NCBI GenBank assembly: GCA_014323795.1
Contig: JACONK010000008.1
Coordinates: 35,688 to 99,687, forward strand
Source: Paracoccaceae bacterium
Lineage (GTDB): Bacteria; Pseudomonadota; Alphaproteobacteria; Rhodobacterales; Rhodobacteraceae
Reading direction: 5' to 3'
Length of the DNA: 64,000 nucleotides
Shown one piece after another: positions 1 to 9,294 of this stretch (the first letter of the stretch is position 1; every line of letters begins with the position of its first letter). The notes below the pieces were generated by a model, which was not told the origin of the DNA, did not search any database, and saw nothing but the letters and a program-made list of their open reading frames with translations. The position numbers were made by a program, and so were the translations under genes.

Positions 1-231
1 TACCGTGCCGGGATTGCCCAACTTGACGGTGGCCCCAAAGGGGCGGTCATCCGGTTCCGGAACGACAAATTTTCCAACCCGGCTGGCCTGGTGGAGTATT
101 TTCAGGCTTCCAACGGCACGGCGCGACTGAAAGACAACAAGGTCGTCGTGCGCAGAAACTGGGACAAGGACACCCAAAAGATCAAGGGGGCCTACATCAT
201 CGTGCGGGATTTGGCGCGGCTTGCCGCCTGA
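1..231 (+). CDS. mfd: Transcription-repair coupling factor Mfd, C-terminal end (partial)
   Basis: An open frame enters from the left edge and ends at TGA 229-231, giving the last 76 residues of a protein. The tail contains GPKGAVIRF, a 'NPAGLVEYF' segment and 'KDNKVVVRRNW', matching the C-terminal regulatory domain (D7) of Mfd. This ATP-dependent translocase removes RNA polymerase stalled at DNA lesions and recruits UvrA for transcription-coupled repair. Only the C-terminus is present, so the helicase motifs and RNAP-interaction domain cannot be checked. It converges with glyA across about 90 bp; no clear T-tailed terminator is visible between them. Identification rests on family recall of the C-terminal motifs. 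Confidence 0.85.
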   Translation, partial: YRAGIAQLDGGPKGAVIRFRNDKFSNPAGLVEYFQASNGTARLKDNKVVVRRNWDKDTQKIKGAYIIVRDLARLAA

Positions 232-322
232 ACTCTTGCCCAAATCGCACCGATTGCGTATTTTGAAAACAGAAACCTGGATTCAGAACGGATCGGTTAT
301 TTCGCTGATCCGGTGTCCGGGA

Positions 323-1606
323 CTACATCCCTTCATAAACCGGGAAGCGGGCGCAAAGTGCCCCTGCCTTTGCCTTGACGGCCTCTTCGGTGGCGTTGTT
401 GCTGTCTTCCCCGTGGACCGCCAGCCCATCGACGATTTCCACGATCATATCAGCGATCTGGCGAAATTGTTCCTCACCAAATCCGCGGGTGGTTCCGGCG
501 GGTGTACCCAGACGGATGCCGGAGGTGATTGCGGGTTTTTCCGGGTCAAACGGGATGCCGTTTTTGTTGGTGGTGATATGCGCACGATTGAGCGCCTTTT
601 CGGTGGCGTTGCCTTTCACGCCTTTGGGGCGCAGGTCAACGAGCATCACGTGAGTGTCCGTGCCCCCCGTCACGATATCAAGCCCGCCGCAAATTAGCTG
701 GTCGGCCAGGGCCTGTGCATTGGTGATCACCTGTTTTTGATAGTCGATAAAGCCCGGCTCCAGTGCTTCGCCGAAAGCCACGGCCTTGGCTGCGATCACA
801 TGCATCAGCGGGCCACCCTGGATGCCCGGGAAAATGGCCGAATCTACCTTTTTGGCGATGTCTTCGTCATTCGTCAGTATCATGCCGCCGCGCGGGCCAC
901 GCAGGGTTTTGTGCGTGGTTGTCGTGACCGCATGACAGTGCGGGAAGGGCGACGGATAAAGGCCTGTTGCGATTAGCCCGGCGAAGTGGGCCACGTCGGC
1001 CAGCACATAGGCATCAACGGTATCGGCGATTTCCCGGACGCGGATAAAGTCAATCATCCGCGGAATGGCAGAACCCCCGGCGATTATCATCCTGGGCTTA
1101 TGTTCGGCGGCCAGATCGGCCATCTGGTCGTAATCAATCATGTTGTCATGGCGGCGCACACCGTACTGGATTGCGTTAAACCATTTGCCGGATTGATTCG
1201 GCTTTGCCCCGTGGGTCAGGTGGCCGCCGGCATCAAGGCTCATTCCGAGGATCGTGTCACCCGGCTGCAGGAGTGCCTGAAAAACGCCCTGGTTCGCCTG
1301 GCTGCCGGAGTGCGGCTGCACATTGGCGAAATCACATTTGAACAGTTTGCATGCCCGCCTGATCGCCAGTGTTTCGGCAATGTCAACAAATGCGCATCCC
1401 CCATAGTAGCGGCGGCCCGAATAGCCTTCGGCGTATTTGTTGGTCATGACCGAGCCCTGCGCCTCCAGAACCGCTTTGGAAACAATGTTTTCCGAGGCGA
1501 TCAACTCAATCTCATCCCGCTGGCGGGAGAGTTCCTTGCCTATGGCGGCATAAATTTCCGGGTCTTGGGAAGCGAGGTTTTGGGTGAAAAACGCTGAATC
1601 CGGCAT
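323..1606 (-). CDS. glyA: Serine hydroxymethyltransferase
   Basis: Cytosolic PLP enzyme that interconverts serine plus tetrahydrofolate with glycine plus 5,10-methylene-THF, feeding one-carbon metabolism. The frame stays open upstream to 2047, but the start chosen is the ATG at 1606. It is preceded by a strong AGGAAGGA ribosome site, and the protein (427 residues) then has the family's normal length. Visible motifs: 'LIASENIVS' near the N-terminus, '[15 protein letters not shown]', 'QPHSGSQAN', and the PLP-lysine segment [14 protein letters not shown]. The C-terminal '[16 protein letters not shown]' block is intact. It is divergent from the AI-2E-family gene across about 540 bp and convergent with mfd. 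The extra 147 residues possible upstream are low-complexity and GC-driven, so they were rejected. Confidence 0.97.
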   Translation of the reverse strand: MPDSAFFTQNLASQDPEIYAAIGKELSRQRDEIELIASENIVSKAVLEAQGSVMTNKYAEGYSGRRYYGGCAFVDIAETLAIRRACKLFKCDFANVQPHSGSQANQGVFQALLQPGDTILGMSLDAGGHLTHGAKPNQSGKWFNAIQYGVRRHDNMIDYDQMADLAAEHKPRMIIAGGSAIPRMIDFIRVREIADTVDAYVLADVAHFAGLIATGLYPSPFPHCHAVTTTTHKTLRGPRGGMILTNDEDIAKKVDSAIFPGIQGGPLMHVIAAKAVAFGEALEPGFIDYQKQVITNAQALADQLICGGLDIVTGGTDTHVMLVDLRPKGVKGNATEKALNRAHITTNKNGIPFDPEKPAITSGIRLGTPAGTTRGFGEEQFRQIADMIVEIVDGLAVHGEDSNNATEEAVKAKAGALCARFPVYEGM

Positions 1607-2148
1607 GGTCTTTCCTTCCTGTTGTGCCGTGCCGGTTCGGCAAACCCGGCATATCCGATACGGTCTGCGGGCGACCATGCGCCCGGGAATCATATCGTAT
1701 GTAGGATGAACGCGGCCCGGGGGAAAGCGGATTTTTGCCCGGTGGTGCGCCAGGGACATCTTCGTGCGGATGATGGCCGGTTTTGCCGCCGGGCACCTCC
1801 CCGCCCCCCGGAAAGCGGTGCGCAGCCCCTGACAAGGGATAACGACAGGGCACAGCGGGCCCCTGCCTTCCGCGATAACCGGTGCAAGGGCAGGTGCAAC
1901 CGACAGGGAAAACCGGATGAAACAGACAATCGCCGCCGCGCCGGCAGCAATCCTGCCTGCAACATCGACCTGGACAAATGAGTGCAACCGGGTGGAGGAG
2001 AGCTTCTGAAGACAGCAATACCTGGCCGGGCGCGTGGCAGCCTGCATTGACGCGGGCGCGGATATTGAGGCACCGGGCGCAAACTGTGTATATTGCGCTT
2101 CTGCCTAAACATGGGTAAAATGGACGGAAATTATAAAGGAGGCCGCTT
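1607..2148. other. Intergenic region between divergent glyA and AI-2E gene
   Basis: About 540 bp with no recognisable gene. Long open frames on both strands here are Pro/Arg/His-rich and look like GC-driven noise. It must contain the divergent promoters for glyA and the permease. A TATATT box near 2095-2100 and the AAAGGAGG site at about 2135-2142 belong to the rightward gene. No glycine riboswitch fold or other RNA element was recognised by eye. Confidence 0.5.
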
Positions 2149-3225
2149 TTGGCAGTGACATCACAGGAACAGATCCGATACTGGGGCATCTGGGCGGTGG
2201 CCGTCCTGTTTACGCTCTGGTTTCTGGGCGATGTGCTGCTGCCCTTTGTGACGGGTATGGCGATCGCCTACTTCCTTAACCCAATTGCTGATCATTTGGA
2301 AAGGGTCGGTTTCAGCCGTGTGATTGCGACCACAATTATCACGGTTTGTGCGCTCTTCGCCTTGCTTTTGATGCTGTTTTTCCTCATCCCGCTTCTGGGA
2401 CGCCAAATTGAGGCACTGGTGGCTGCAGCACCGGGCTATGTGTCCCGGACACAGGCCGCGATTTCGGCGCAGTTTCCGGAATTGGCTGATGAGGATTCCG
2501 CCATCCGTCAGGGGCTGGCGTTCGTGACGGATTTCATCCAGTCGCGCACTGCGCAACTGGCGCAGGCTCTTCTGCAATCGGCACTCTCGCTTGTGGATTT
2601 TGTCATCTTCATCGTCGTGGCCCCGGTGGTGGCCTTTTATATGCTGCTCGACTGGGGCAGGATGATTGCAAAGGTCGACAGCTGGATCCCGCGCGATCAC
2701 CTGAAAATCGTGCGCCAACTGGCCCGGGAGGTAGACATTGTGCTGGCAGGTTTCGTGCGTGGCCAGATGACCGTCTGCATGATTCTGGGCACCTTTTATG
2801 CGATCGCCCTGATGATCACGGGTTTGCAGTTCGGCCTGGTTGTGGGTATGGTCGCGGGGCTGCTGACATTCATTCCCTACGTGGGTTCTGTTATCGGTGG
2901 CGTGTTGTCGATTGGGCTGGCGTTGTTCCAATTCTGGGATACCCCGCAGTGGGTGGGGGTGGTCGCCATCATTTTCGTGGCCGGCCAGATGCTTGAAGGC
3001 AATTTTCTGACTCCGAAGCTTGTCGGCGGCTCCGTCGGGTTGCATCCGGTATGGCTGATGTTTGCGCTATCGACCTTTGGCACACTCCTCGGCTTTACAG
3101 GCCTGCTGGTTGCAGTGCCGGTGGCGGCTTGTCTCGGCGTTTTCTTCCGTTTCGGCGTGGGCCAGTATCTGACGGGGCGACTTTACACCGGACATGCCGG
3201 TAAAGAGCCTTCAACGGATGATTGA
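2149..3225 (+). CDS. AI-2E family transporter (PerM/TqsA-like permease)
   Basis: A 358-residue multi-spanning inner-membrane protein of the AI-2E/PerM (UPF0118) family. Members export small molecules such as AI-2 or act as Na+/H+ antiporters; the substrate cannot be assigned from sequence. The N-terminus has paired hydrophobic helices (residues about 12-35 and 55-80). A soluble-looking loop follows (about 85-140), then five or more helices, including the conserved C-terminal 'NFLTPKLVGGSVGLHPVWLMFAL' region (residues about 285-310). Translation is placed at TTG 2149, six bases after AGGAGG; a GTG two codons later is the only near alternative. The stop overlaps the start of hdaA, so the two are probably co-transcribed and translationally coupled. 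The same gene order is common in Rhodobacterales. Confidence 0.85.
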   Translation: MAVTSQEQIRYWGIWAVAVLFTLWFLGDVLLPFVTGMAIAYFLNPIADHLERVGFSRVIATTIITVCALFALLLMLFFLIPLLGRQIEALVAAAPGYVSRTQAAISAQFPELADEDSAIRQGLAFVTDFIQSRTAQLAQALLQSALSLVDFVIFIVVAPVVAFYMLLDWGRMIAKVDSWIPRDHLKIVRQLAREVDIVLAGFVRGQMTVCMILGTFYAIALMITGLQFGLVVGMVAGLLTFIPYVGSVIGGVLSIGLALFQFWDTPQWVGVVAIIFVAGQMLEGNFLTPKLVGGSVGLHPVWLMFALSTFGTLLGFTGLLVAVPVAACLGVFFRFGVGQYLTGRLYTGHAGKEPSTDD

Positions 3226-3913
3226 ACAGATGGTTTTTGACCTGCCGCCGGACACTGCGTTTGGCCGGGATGATTTCCTTGTGTCCGAAGCGAATTCTGC
3301 GGCCGTCGCACGGATAGAGGCATGGAGGAACTGGCCGCAAAACAAGCTGGTTCTAAGCGGCCCGGCGGGATCCGGCAAATCCCATCTGGCACGTATTTGG
3401 ACAGAGGCGGCGGGGGCCACGGCCATTCCGGCTACGGAACTGCCGGGTGCGGATCTGACAGCCCTGGCAGGAACCTGGGCCGGGGTTGCCGTTGAGGATG
3501 TGCATGAAGCGGGGCCAGAGGCGCAGCGGGCACTGTTTCATTTGCACAACCTATGCGGCCAGGACGCACGCCTGCTGTTGATGACAGGGCGCGGAAACTC
3601 TGCCGCCTGGGCCGGCGCACTGCCCGATCTTGCCTCCCGCATCGCCGCGGCACTGGAGGTGCGGGTTGGCGCACCGGACGAAAATCTGCTCGGTGCGCTT
3701 TTCGTCAAGCTCTTTGATGACCGGCAGCTGCAGGTGGCCCCGCATGTTTTACGCCAGATGCTTCTGCATTCAGAGCGCAGTTTCGCCTTTGTAATGGAGC
3801 TTGTGAACAGGCTAGATAAATTCGCCCTGGCCAAAAAGTCCGGGGTCACCCGGAAGCTGGTGTCGGATGTGTTCAAAGAGATGCGACAGGAAGACGGACA
3901 GACAGCCCCCTGA
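3218..3913 (+). CDS. hdaA: HdaA, DnaA-related regulator of replication initiation
   Basis: Short DnaA homologue of the Hda/HdaA type that works with the DNA-loaded sliding clamp to convert DnaA-ATP to DnaA-ADP. The N-terminus, MIEQMVFDLPPD, resembles the short clamp-binding motif (QL-F/L) typical of HdaA. It is followed by Walker A GPAGSGKSHLA (about residues 45-55) and a Walker B-like 'GVAVEDVHEA'. The C-terminal lid helices are present, and the DnaA DNA-binding domain IV is absent, as expected. The frame is open from ATG 3194, but ATG 3218 fits the family N-terminus and overlaps the upstream stop by eight bases. In related genomes ppk often follows; here it does not, and 530 bp of unassigned DNA follows instead. 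Confidence 0.85.
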   Translation: MIEQMVFDLPPDTAFGRDDFLVSEANSAAVARIEAWRNWPQNKLVLSGPAGSGKSHLARIWTEAAGATAIPATELPGADLTALAGTWAGVAVEDVHEAGPEAQRALFHLHNLCGQDARLLLMTGRGNSAAWAGALPDLASRIAAALEVRVGAPDENLLGALFVKLFDDRQLQVAPHVLRQMLLHSERSFAFVMELVNRLDKFALAKKSGVTRKLVSDVFKEMRQEDGQTAP

Positions 3914-4443
3914 CCCCTGATGACACTACACCGCGGGCACATTTTTACATCCCGATTCCTGTGTGGGGAAGCGGCCGGATAACCTTTATCTTCAACGCAG
4001 GCGCGATTTTGAACCGGAAGCCTGTGCCCCCTGACCGAGCGGTTGCTGTCAGTCCCTGTCCCCGACGAATTCTGCACGGTCCGCGCCACAGTCGGCCTGA
4101 GAAGAGATTTGGCGTAACGATAAAACCACACCCGCGCCACACGGCATGCCGGTTGTCGGGCCCCTGGTTATCGATCCGGCGCACCCGTCGTTTCCATTCA
4201 TTCCCGATACGTCGCTGACGCCGGTTCTCTGGTTGTGGCGCGGGTCTGGTATGCGGCCCGTGCAGTATTGCCTGCCGCGGCAAGCTCGCCGGGACTCTTC
4301 GGCGGGGAATCGGTCGTGCACAGGCCCGACGCCCTGGCCGCGGCACCAGAAGTTGCGGGCGTACCGACAATACGGCAATTCCCGTTGTGCGCACCCGCGT
4401 GATGGCCTAGTGAACTGGGACGTTTTAATCAAAGAGCCCGTCC
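3914..4443 (+). other. Intergenic region between hdaA and proS, no gene recognised
   Basis: 530 bp without a convincing coding frame. Several frames over 80 codons exist but are Arg/Pro/His-rich, lack ribosome sites and resemble nothing known. No repeat, tRNA or clear terminator was found. The proS promoter is probably within the last 100 bp, but no good -35/-10 pair is evident. Confidence 0.45.
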
Positions 4444-5793
4444 ATGCGCCTGTCGCGGTATTTTCTGCCGATCCTTAAGGAAACCCCTGCCGAGGCACAG
4501 ATCATCTCGCACCGCTTGATGCTGCGGGCCGGCTTGATCAAACAGGCATCCGCGGGCATCTACTCCTGGTTGCCCACAGGTTTCAAGGTTCTGAGAAAGA
4601 TCGAGGATATCATCCATGCGGAGCAGATCCGTGCGGGGCACCACCCTATGCTGATGCCTACGATCCAGTCTGCCGACCTGTGGCGCGAAAGCGGACGTTA
4701 TGATGCCTATGGGGCAGAGATGCTGCGCATCAGGGATCGCCACGACCGGGACATGATATACACTCCCACAGCAGAGGAGCTGATCACGGACATCTTCCGT
4801 TCCCATGTGACCAGCTATCGCGACCTGCCGCTAACGGTATACCAGATCCAGTGGAAATTCCGCGACGAGATGCGTCCGCGTTTCGGTGTCATGCGGGGGC
4901 GCGAATTCTACATGAAAGACGGTTACAGTTTTGACCTGACGAGGGAAGACGCATTGCACGCCTACAACCGCCATCTCGTCAGTTACCTTCGAACCTATGA
5001 ACGGATGGGTCTGCAGGCAATTCCCATGCGGGCCGACAGCGGCCCTATCGGTGGCGATGATACGCACGAGTTTCTCGTGCTGGCCGACACCGGCGAATCG
5101 GAAGTCTTCTATGACAGCGCAATTACCGATCTGACCCTGGGCGACCGGGACATCAACTATTCCAGCACCGGGCAATGTCGCAGGGTGATGGAGCAGTTCA
5201 CCTCCCTTTACGCCCGTACGGACGAAACCCACGACGAAGCACTCTTCAACGCAATCCCGGAAGAGCGCCGCCGGACAGCCCGCGGCATCGAAGTCGGTCA
5301 AATTTTCTACTTCGGCACACAATACTCCGACGCATTGAGCGCAAAGGTGCAGACGTCGGATGGCAGCCAGGCGGCCGTGCATATGGGCAGCCACGGTATC
5401 GGTGTTTCCCGCCTCGTCGGCGCGATCATTGAGGCGAACCACGACGACAAGGGCATCATCTGGCCCGAAGGCGTAACGCCGTTCCACGTCGGCATCGTGA
5501 ACCTGAAACAAGGCAATGGGGCGGCGGATGCAACCTGTGAGGCACTTTACAGGCAATTGACCGGCCACGGGCTGGATCCGCTCTACGATGACACAAATGA
5601 ACAGGCCGGGGCAAAGTTTGCAACGATGGACCTGATAGGCCTGCCCTGGCGCATCACTGTCGGCCCCCGCGGGCTGAAAAACGGTGTGGTGGAACTGACT
5701 TCGCGCCGCAGTGGGGTATGCGTGGAGCTGACGTCCGCTGATGCTGTTGCCCGGGTGGCTGAAATTTATGCGCCGCAGGGTATGGAAAAGTAA
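4444..5793 (+). CDS. proS: Prolyl-tRNA synthetase (short alphaproteobacterial type)
   Basis: Charges tRNA-Pro with proline. At 449 residues it is the compact form, lacking the large editing insertion found in E. coli-type ProS, as expected for alphaproteobacteria. Visible: the N-terminal [19 protein letters not shown] block, class II motif 1 around residues 45-75, motif 2 '[30 protein letters not shown]' (about 137-165), motif 3 '[18 protein letters not shown]' (about 312-330), and a C-terminal anticodon-binding domain from about 350. The loop usually written as PTNEEM reads PTAEEL here, a modest variation. The preceding bases AGCCC give a weak ribosome site, but the ATG matches the conserved family N-terminus. 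It stands alone, with long gaps on both sides. Confidence 0.97.
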   Translation: MRLSRYFLPILKETPAEAQIISHRLMLRAGLIKQASAGIYSWLPTGFKVLRKIEDIIHAEQIRAGHHPMLMPTIQSADLWRESGRYDAYGAEMLRIRDRHDRDMIYTPTAEELITDIFRSHVTSYRDLPLTVYQIQWKFRDEMRPRFGVMRGREFYMKDGYSFDLTREDALHAYNRHLVSYLRTYERMGLQAIPMRADSGPIGGDDTHEFLVLADTGESEVFYDSAITDLTLGDRDINYSSTGQCRRVMEQFTSLYARTDETHDEALFNAIPEERRRTARGIEVGQIFYFGTQYSDALSAKVQTSDGSQAAVHMGSHGIGVSRLVGAIIEANHDDKGIIWPEGVTPFHVGIVNLKQGNGAADATCEALYRQLTGHGLDPLYDDTNEQAGAKFATMDLIGLPWRITVGPRGLKNGVVELTSRRSGVCVELTSADAVARVAEIYAPQGMEK

Positions 5794-6380
5794 TGCAAAT
5801 TGATTTTCCTGCCCATTTGCAAACGGTTACAGATCAGCCGCAATGCCCATCCTGGAACGGGGCACCAGCGGGTGCCGCGGTTTGACTGCCCCGGGAATCG
5901 GGGCAGGCTATGGGTAATGTCGTCGGCCTTTGTGCGGTGTGCCGTGCACGTGCCCGAGTGTATTCCTCAAGGCGAGTTCAGGTGCTGGACGGGGCCGTGA
6001 TGAAATGGGCCGTATCGTCACATAATTTGATACCGGCACAGAAGTGAAAGGCATGGCTCTTGAAAAGGCATGCGCGCCCATGACAGGTTGTGATTTCTGG
6101 CCCGACGGCTTGCAAATATGTCTGATATGTTCGAACGATTTGACCGGCTGACGGAGCACTGCGATGCGCCTTAACGCTTCTGCCCGTGACCAGCCGGTCG
6201 CCGTCGGTTGCTGTGACAATATCCGGATTGCATCGTGCATCCGGGATGATATCGGGGACGCCATCCCTCCGGCCTTTGCCGTGCAAGCCCTTGTCGCTGA
6301 AATTTCTGCAAGATTCTTCAGGAACGCCATCCGGCGATGCATCCGGCCGGGAAAAGACATTTTCACGCAGTGACAGGTCA
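5794..6380. other. Intergenic region between proS and lolC/E, with a perfect hairpin
   Basis: 587 bp with no recognisable gene. A perfect 8-bp stem with a 5-base loop lies at 5886-5906 (CTGCCCCG / CGGGGCAG). It has no T-run after it, so it is not a canonical intrinsic terminator. A 7-bp inverted repeat (TGCAAAT / ATTTGCA, 5794-5821) directly follows the proS stop. The lolC/E frame is open upstream to 6186, but that extension has no membrane-protein character and was excluded. Confidence 0.45.
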
Positions 6381-7661
6381 ATGAACACGCTTCCTTTTTC
6401 CCGGTTCGAAATGATGATCGCCTGGCGCTACCTGCGTGCCAAACGCCGTGAGGGCGGGGTCAGCGTGATGACCTGGATTTCGCTGGTGGGTGTGGCACTC
6501 GCCGTTTTTGCGCTGATCGCCACGCTTGCCGTACGCACGGGCTTTCGGGTGGAATTTGTCAGCACGATTCTGGGCTCCAACGCCCATGCCACCGTCTATG
6601 CATCGCCCTACGTCAACGAGGCCGGGCAGACCGTGAATACTTTTGACAACTACGAGGCGAAGGCGGAAGCCATGCGCGCCATAGACGGCGTGACCCGGGC
6701 GGCGGCCATTGTCAAAGGCCAGGTGATGGCAAGTGCGAATAACCGCAACACGGGCGTGGAGGTTTTCGGCGAAACCTACGAAGATCTGCTGACTATCCCG
6801 CGTATTGTAAACCCGCAGATCAGGCGCGGCGCGATTGAAAACTACAGGAAAGGCGTTGCCATCGGCACCGGTGTTGCGCGAAAATTGGGGTTGGCCCCCG
6901 GCGACAGGATCACGCTGATTTCCCCTGATGGCTTCCAGACCGCTTTCGGCACCTCGCCACGGGTGTCTGCCTATGAGGTCGTTTATATCTTTGGCGTGGG
7001 CCGCTATGATATTGACCAGACGCGCATCTACATGCCGCGGGAAGAGGCGCAGGCCTACTTCAACAGGGCAGGCGTGGTCGATGAATTTGAAGTGCAGGTG
7101 ACCGATCCGGAAACTGTGGAAAGGCTAACGGCGGCACTTGCCCGCGCCGGCGGGCCTGACGCGCTGGTCTGGACCTGGAAGAACGCATCCGGCGGATTTC
7201 TGAGGGCATTGGAGATGGAGGACAATATCATGTTCATCATTCTTTCCATCCTTGTCATGATCGCCTCGCTGAATATCGTTTCCGGCCTGATCATGCTTGT
7301 CAGGAACAAGGGGCGCGACATAGGTATCCTGCGCACCATAGGCTTTTCAGAAGGGGCGGTCCTGCGGATATTTTTCCTGTGCGGGGCATCCATTGGCGTG
7401 GCCGGCACCGCGGCCGGCGTGGTATTTGGTTGTCTATTTGCGATTTACATCGACCCGATCTTTCGGCTCGTGAACTATTTGGCGGGCGGTGGTATCTGGG
7501 ATCCGCAATATCGGCTGTTGTCGGAATTACCCGCGAAACTGGAACCGGGCGACGTGTTCTTCGCGGTGTTTCTGTCACTGTTTCTGAGTTTCGTTGTAAC
7601 CCTTTTCCCGGCCCGCCGGGCCGCGCGGATGAACCCGGTGGAGGCGCTCCGCTATGAATAG
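6381..7661 (+). CDS. lolC: Lipoprotein-releasing ABC transporter, membrane subunit LolC/LolE
   Basis: Inner-membrane subunit of the LolCDE machine, which extracts mature lipoproteins from the inner membrane and passes them to LolA. The chosen start at ATG 6381 gives 426 residues beginning with the family-typical '[33 protein letters not shown]'. One membrane helix lies near residues 25-50. A large periplasmic MacB-like domain follows (about 55-270), then three C-terminal helices of an FtsX domain (about 280-420). The protein ends NPVEALRYE, the usual FtsX-family tail. Alphaproteobacteria often encode one hybrid LolC/E protein, so the C-versus-E label is uncertain. It overlaps lolD by eight bases, indicating an operon and translational coupling. 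Confidence 0.92.
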   Translation: MNTLPFSRFEMMIAWRYLRAKRREGGVSVMTWISLVGVALAVFALIATLAVRTGFRVEFVSTILGSNAHATVYASPYVNEAGQTVNTFDNYEAKAEAMRAIDGVTRAAAIVKGQVMASANNRNTGVEVFGETYEDLLTIPRIVNPQIRRGAIENYRKGVAIGTGVARKLGLAPGDRITLISPDGFQTAFGTSPRVSAYEVVYIFGVGRYDIDQTRIYMPREEAQAYFNRAGVVDEFEVQVTDPETVERLTAALARAGGPDALVWTWKNASGGFLRALEMEDNIMFIILSILVMIASLNIVSGLIMLVRNKGRDIGILRTIGFSEGAVLRIFFLCGASIGVAGTAAGVVFGCLFAIYIDPIFRLVNYLAGGGIWDPQYRLLSELPAKLEPGDVFFAVFLSLFLSFVVTLFPARRAARMNPVEALRYE

Positions 7662-8364
7662 CGCGGTGACGCTTGCCGGTATTGAAAAGAGTTACAACCG
7701 GGGCACACCGGGGCAAATCCGGGTGCTGGCGGGGGTGGAACTGTCTGTCAATGAAGGCGAGGTTGTGGCGCTCGTGGCACCTTCCGGTGCCGGCAAGTCG
7801 ACACTTCTGCATATCGCCGGACTTCTGGATACACCCGACAGCGGCACCGTGGAAATCGGCGGCAAATCGGTCGGGCAGGGGGATCGGGAACGGACGCGCA
7901 TCCGCAGGCAGGAGGTTGGCTTCGTCTACCAGTTCCACCACCTGCTGGCGGAATTCACCGCGGTTGAGAATATTGCCCTGCCGCAGCTTGCAAACGGCGT
8001 GGCGAACCGGGCGGCGCGGGACCGTGCAGCGGATCTTCTGGCCATGGTGGGGCTCTCGAAACGCGGCGATCATCGCCCGGCAGAGCTCTCTGGCGGCGAA
8101 CAGCAGCGGGTGGCGTTTTGCCGGGCACTTGCCAATAGCCCGCGGCTGCTGCTGGCGGATGAGCCGACCGGCAATCTTGATCCGGGCACCTCTGACACTG
8201 TTTTTGACGCGCTGATGACCCTCGTGCGGTCGTCCGGCATGTCGGCGGTGATTGCGACCCATAACCTGGCCCTGGCCACCCGGATGGACCGGCAGGTCCG
8301 GCTCGACGCCGGCATGCTGTATCCGGCGCAAGATTGCTGTTTACCCCCGGCGGGTTTGGGTTAG
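7654..8364 (+). CDS. lolD: Lipoprotein-releasing ABC transporter, ATPase LolD
   Basis: Cytoplasmic ATPase that powers LolCDE. Visible: Walker [10 protein letters not shown] (about residues 45-53), the Q-loop in '[20 protein letters not shown]', the LolD/MacB-type signature '[15 protein letters not shown]', Walker B '[16 protein letters not shown]', and the switch histidine in 'IATHNLALA'. The length (236 residues) is normal. Its start lies inside the lolC/E end, and 33 bp separate it from the next gene, so lolC/E-lolD-gloA may be one transcript. The C-terminal tail after '[11 protein letters not shown]' is slightly longer than usual and Cys/Pro-rich. That could be natural variation or a late frame change; it does not touch the ATPase core. 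Confidence 0.94.
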   Translation: MNSAVTLAGIEKSYNRGTPGQIRVLAGVELSVNEGEVVALVAPSGAGKSTLLHIAGLLDTPDSGTVEIGGKSVGQGDRERTRIRRQEVGFVYQFHHLLAEFTAVENIALPQLANGVANRAARDRAADLLAMVGLSKRGDHRPAELSGGEQQRVAFCRALANSPRLLLADEPTGNLDPGTSDTVFDALMTLVRSSGMSAVIATHNLALATRMDRQVRLDAGMLYPAQDCCLPPAGLG

Positions 8365-8397
8365 CCTGTATCTTGTGATCATCCAAAGGAGATTTCC

Positions 8398-8841
8398 ATG
8401 CGTTATGCCCACACCATGGTCCGTATCACGAACATCGATGAAAGCCTTGATTTCTGGGTAAACAAAATGGGTTTTGAGGAAGTGCGCCGGAACGAGGTGC
8501 CCGAGGGCAGGTTCACGCTGATCTTCCTGGCCCCGCCACAGGATGTACCGGGGGCGCGGACCAATCGTACGCCGGAACTGGAGCTGACCTACAACTGGGA
8601 TTCGGATGAAATCTACACAACGGGCCGGGCCTGGGGGCACCTGGCCTACCGGGTCGATGATATTTACGCGGTCTGCCAGGGGTTGATGGACAAGGGTGTG
8701 GCCCTTAACCGCCCGCCCCGTGACGGGCGCATGGCATTTGTGAAATCGCCGGACAATATCTCTGTCGAGCTTATTCAGGACGGTGCCGCCCTGCCCGTGC
8801 AGGAACCCTGGGCCGGCATGAAAAACACCGGCGACTGGTAG
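8398..8841 (+). CDS. gloA: Lactoylglutathione lyase (glyoxalase I)
   Basis: Metal-dependent enzyme that isomerises the methylglyoxal-glutathione adduct to S-lactoylglutathione, detoxifying methylglyoxal. The 147-residue protein has the expected pair of beta-alpha-beta-beta-beta modules. Likely metal ligands are the His of the N-terminal 'RYAHTMVRI', the Glu of 'ELELTYNWD', the His in 'AWGHLAYRVDD' and a Glu in 'NISVELIQ'. 'DESLDFWVNKMGFEE' is the typical first-helix segment. A strong AAAGGAGA site lies seven to eight bases before the ATG. It follows lolD closely and has the same strand, so co-transcription is plausible without implying a shared function. Confidence 0.93.
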   Translation: MRYAHTMVRITNIDESLDFWVNKMGFEEVRRNEVPEGRFTLIFLAPPQDVPGARTNRTPELELTYNWDSDEIYTTGRAWGHLAYRVDDIYAVCQGLMDKGVALNRPPRDGRMAFVKSPDNISVELIQDGAALPVQEPWAGMKNTGDW

Positions 8842-9294
8842 GCCACGGTCAGCCATGCCGATGAAGAATGCGCCTGCAACCGGGACATCAGGATGCGGCT
8901 GTCTTCAGTATCCGTTTTAAGGATGGCATATGGACCGGTTCTTTGACAGTTGCAGGACGGCGGGCCCCTGTATCGGCATGATGCGGCAAGAAATCGGGGG
9001 GCAGTGGCAGGCGGAACCGCGGCGAACGGGTGTGGCGTGGATGTGCGCTGTCGCCTGATGGTGATGCGGGGAATGGAGGCGGGGCCTTTCCGACGCCCGG
9101 TGCTCGGCCGCCCCGGTGGCGGGTATCGCCGACAAACCGGCTGAGGTCGGGCCGCCAGTGACAAAAATAATCCAGGAAGCCTGCAACAGGTTTGTCAACG
9201 GCCATAGCGCGAACGTCAAGGCCCGCCAGCCACAATGATCGCCGGGCTTCGGATGTGTCCGCCACGGGTGTGCCAGACCACCTCGGGCTGATCG
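8842..9294. other. Intergenic region between convergent gloA and CNNM-like gene
   Basis: About 450 bp. Frames exist on both strands (for example 8888-9298 on the minus strand), but their composition is Pro/Arg/His-rich, they have no convincing ribosome site and no family resemblance. No strong terminator hairpin was seen although the flanking genes converge. Confidence 0.4.

Noticed and set aside
1607..2047. 147-residue N-terminal extension of GlyA
   Set aside because: Family length, the strong ribosome site at 1611-1620 and the low-complexity Arg/Ala/Cys-rich translation all favour ATG 1606.
3945..4478. Overlapping 110-149-codon frames in the hdaA-proS gap as a possible ppk remnant
   Set aside because: None of the frames shows polyphosphate kinase motifs; no remnant can be supported.
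5886..5906. Perfect 8-bp hairpin as a proS terminator
   Set aside because: It lies about 90 bp after the stop and has no T-run; kept only as a note in the intergenic entry.
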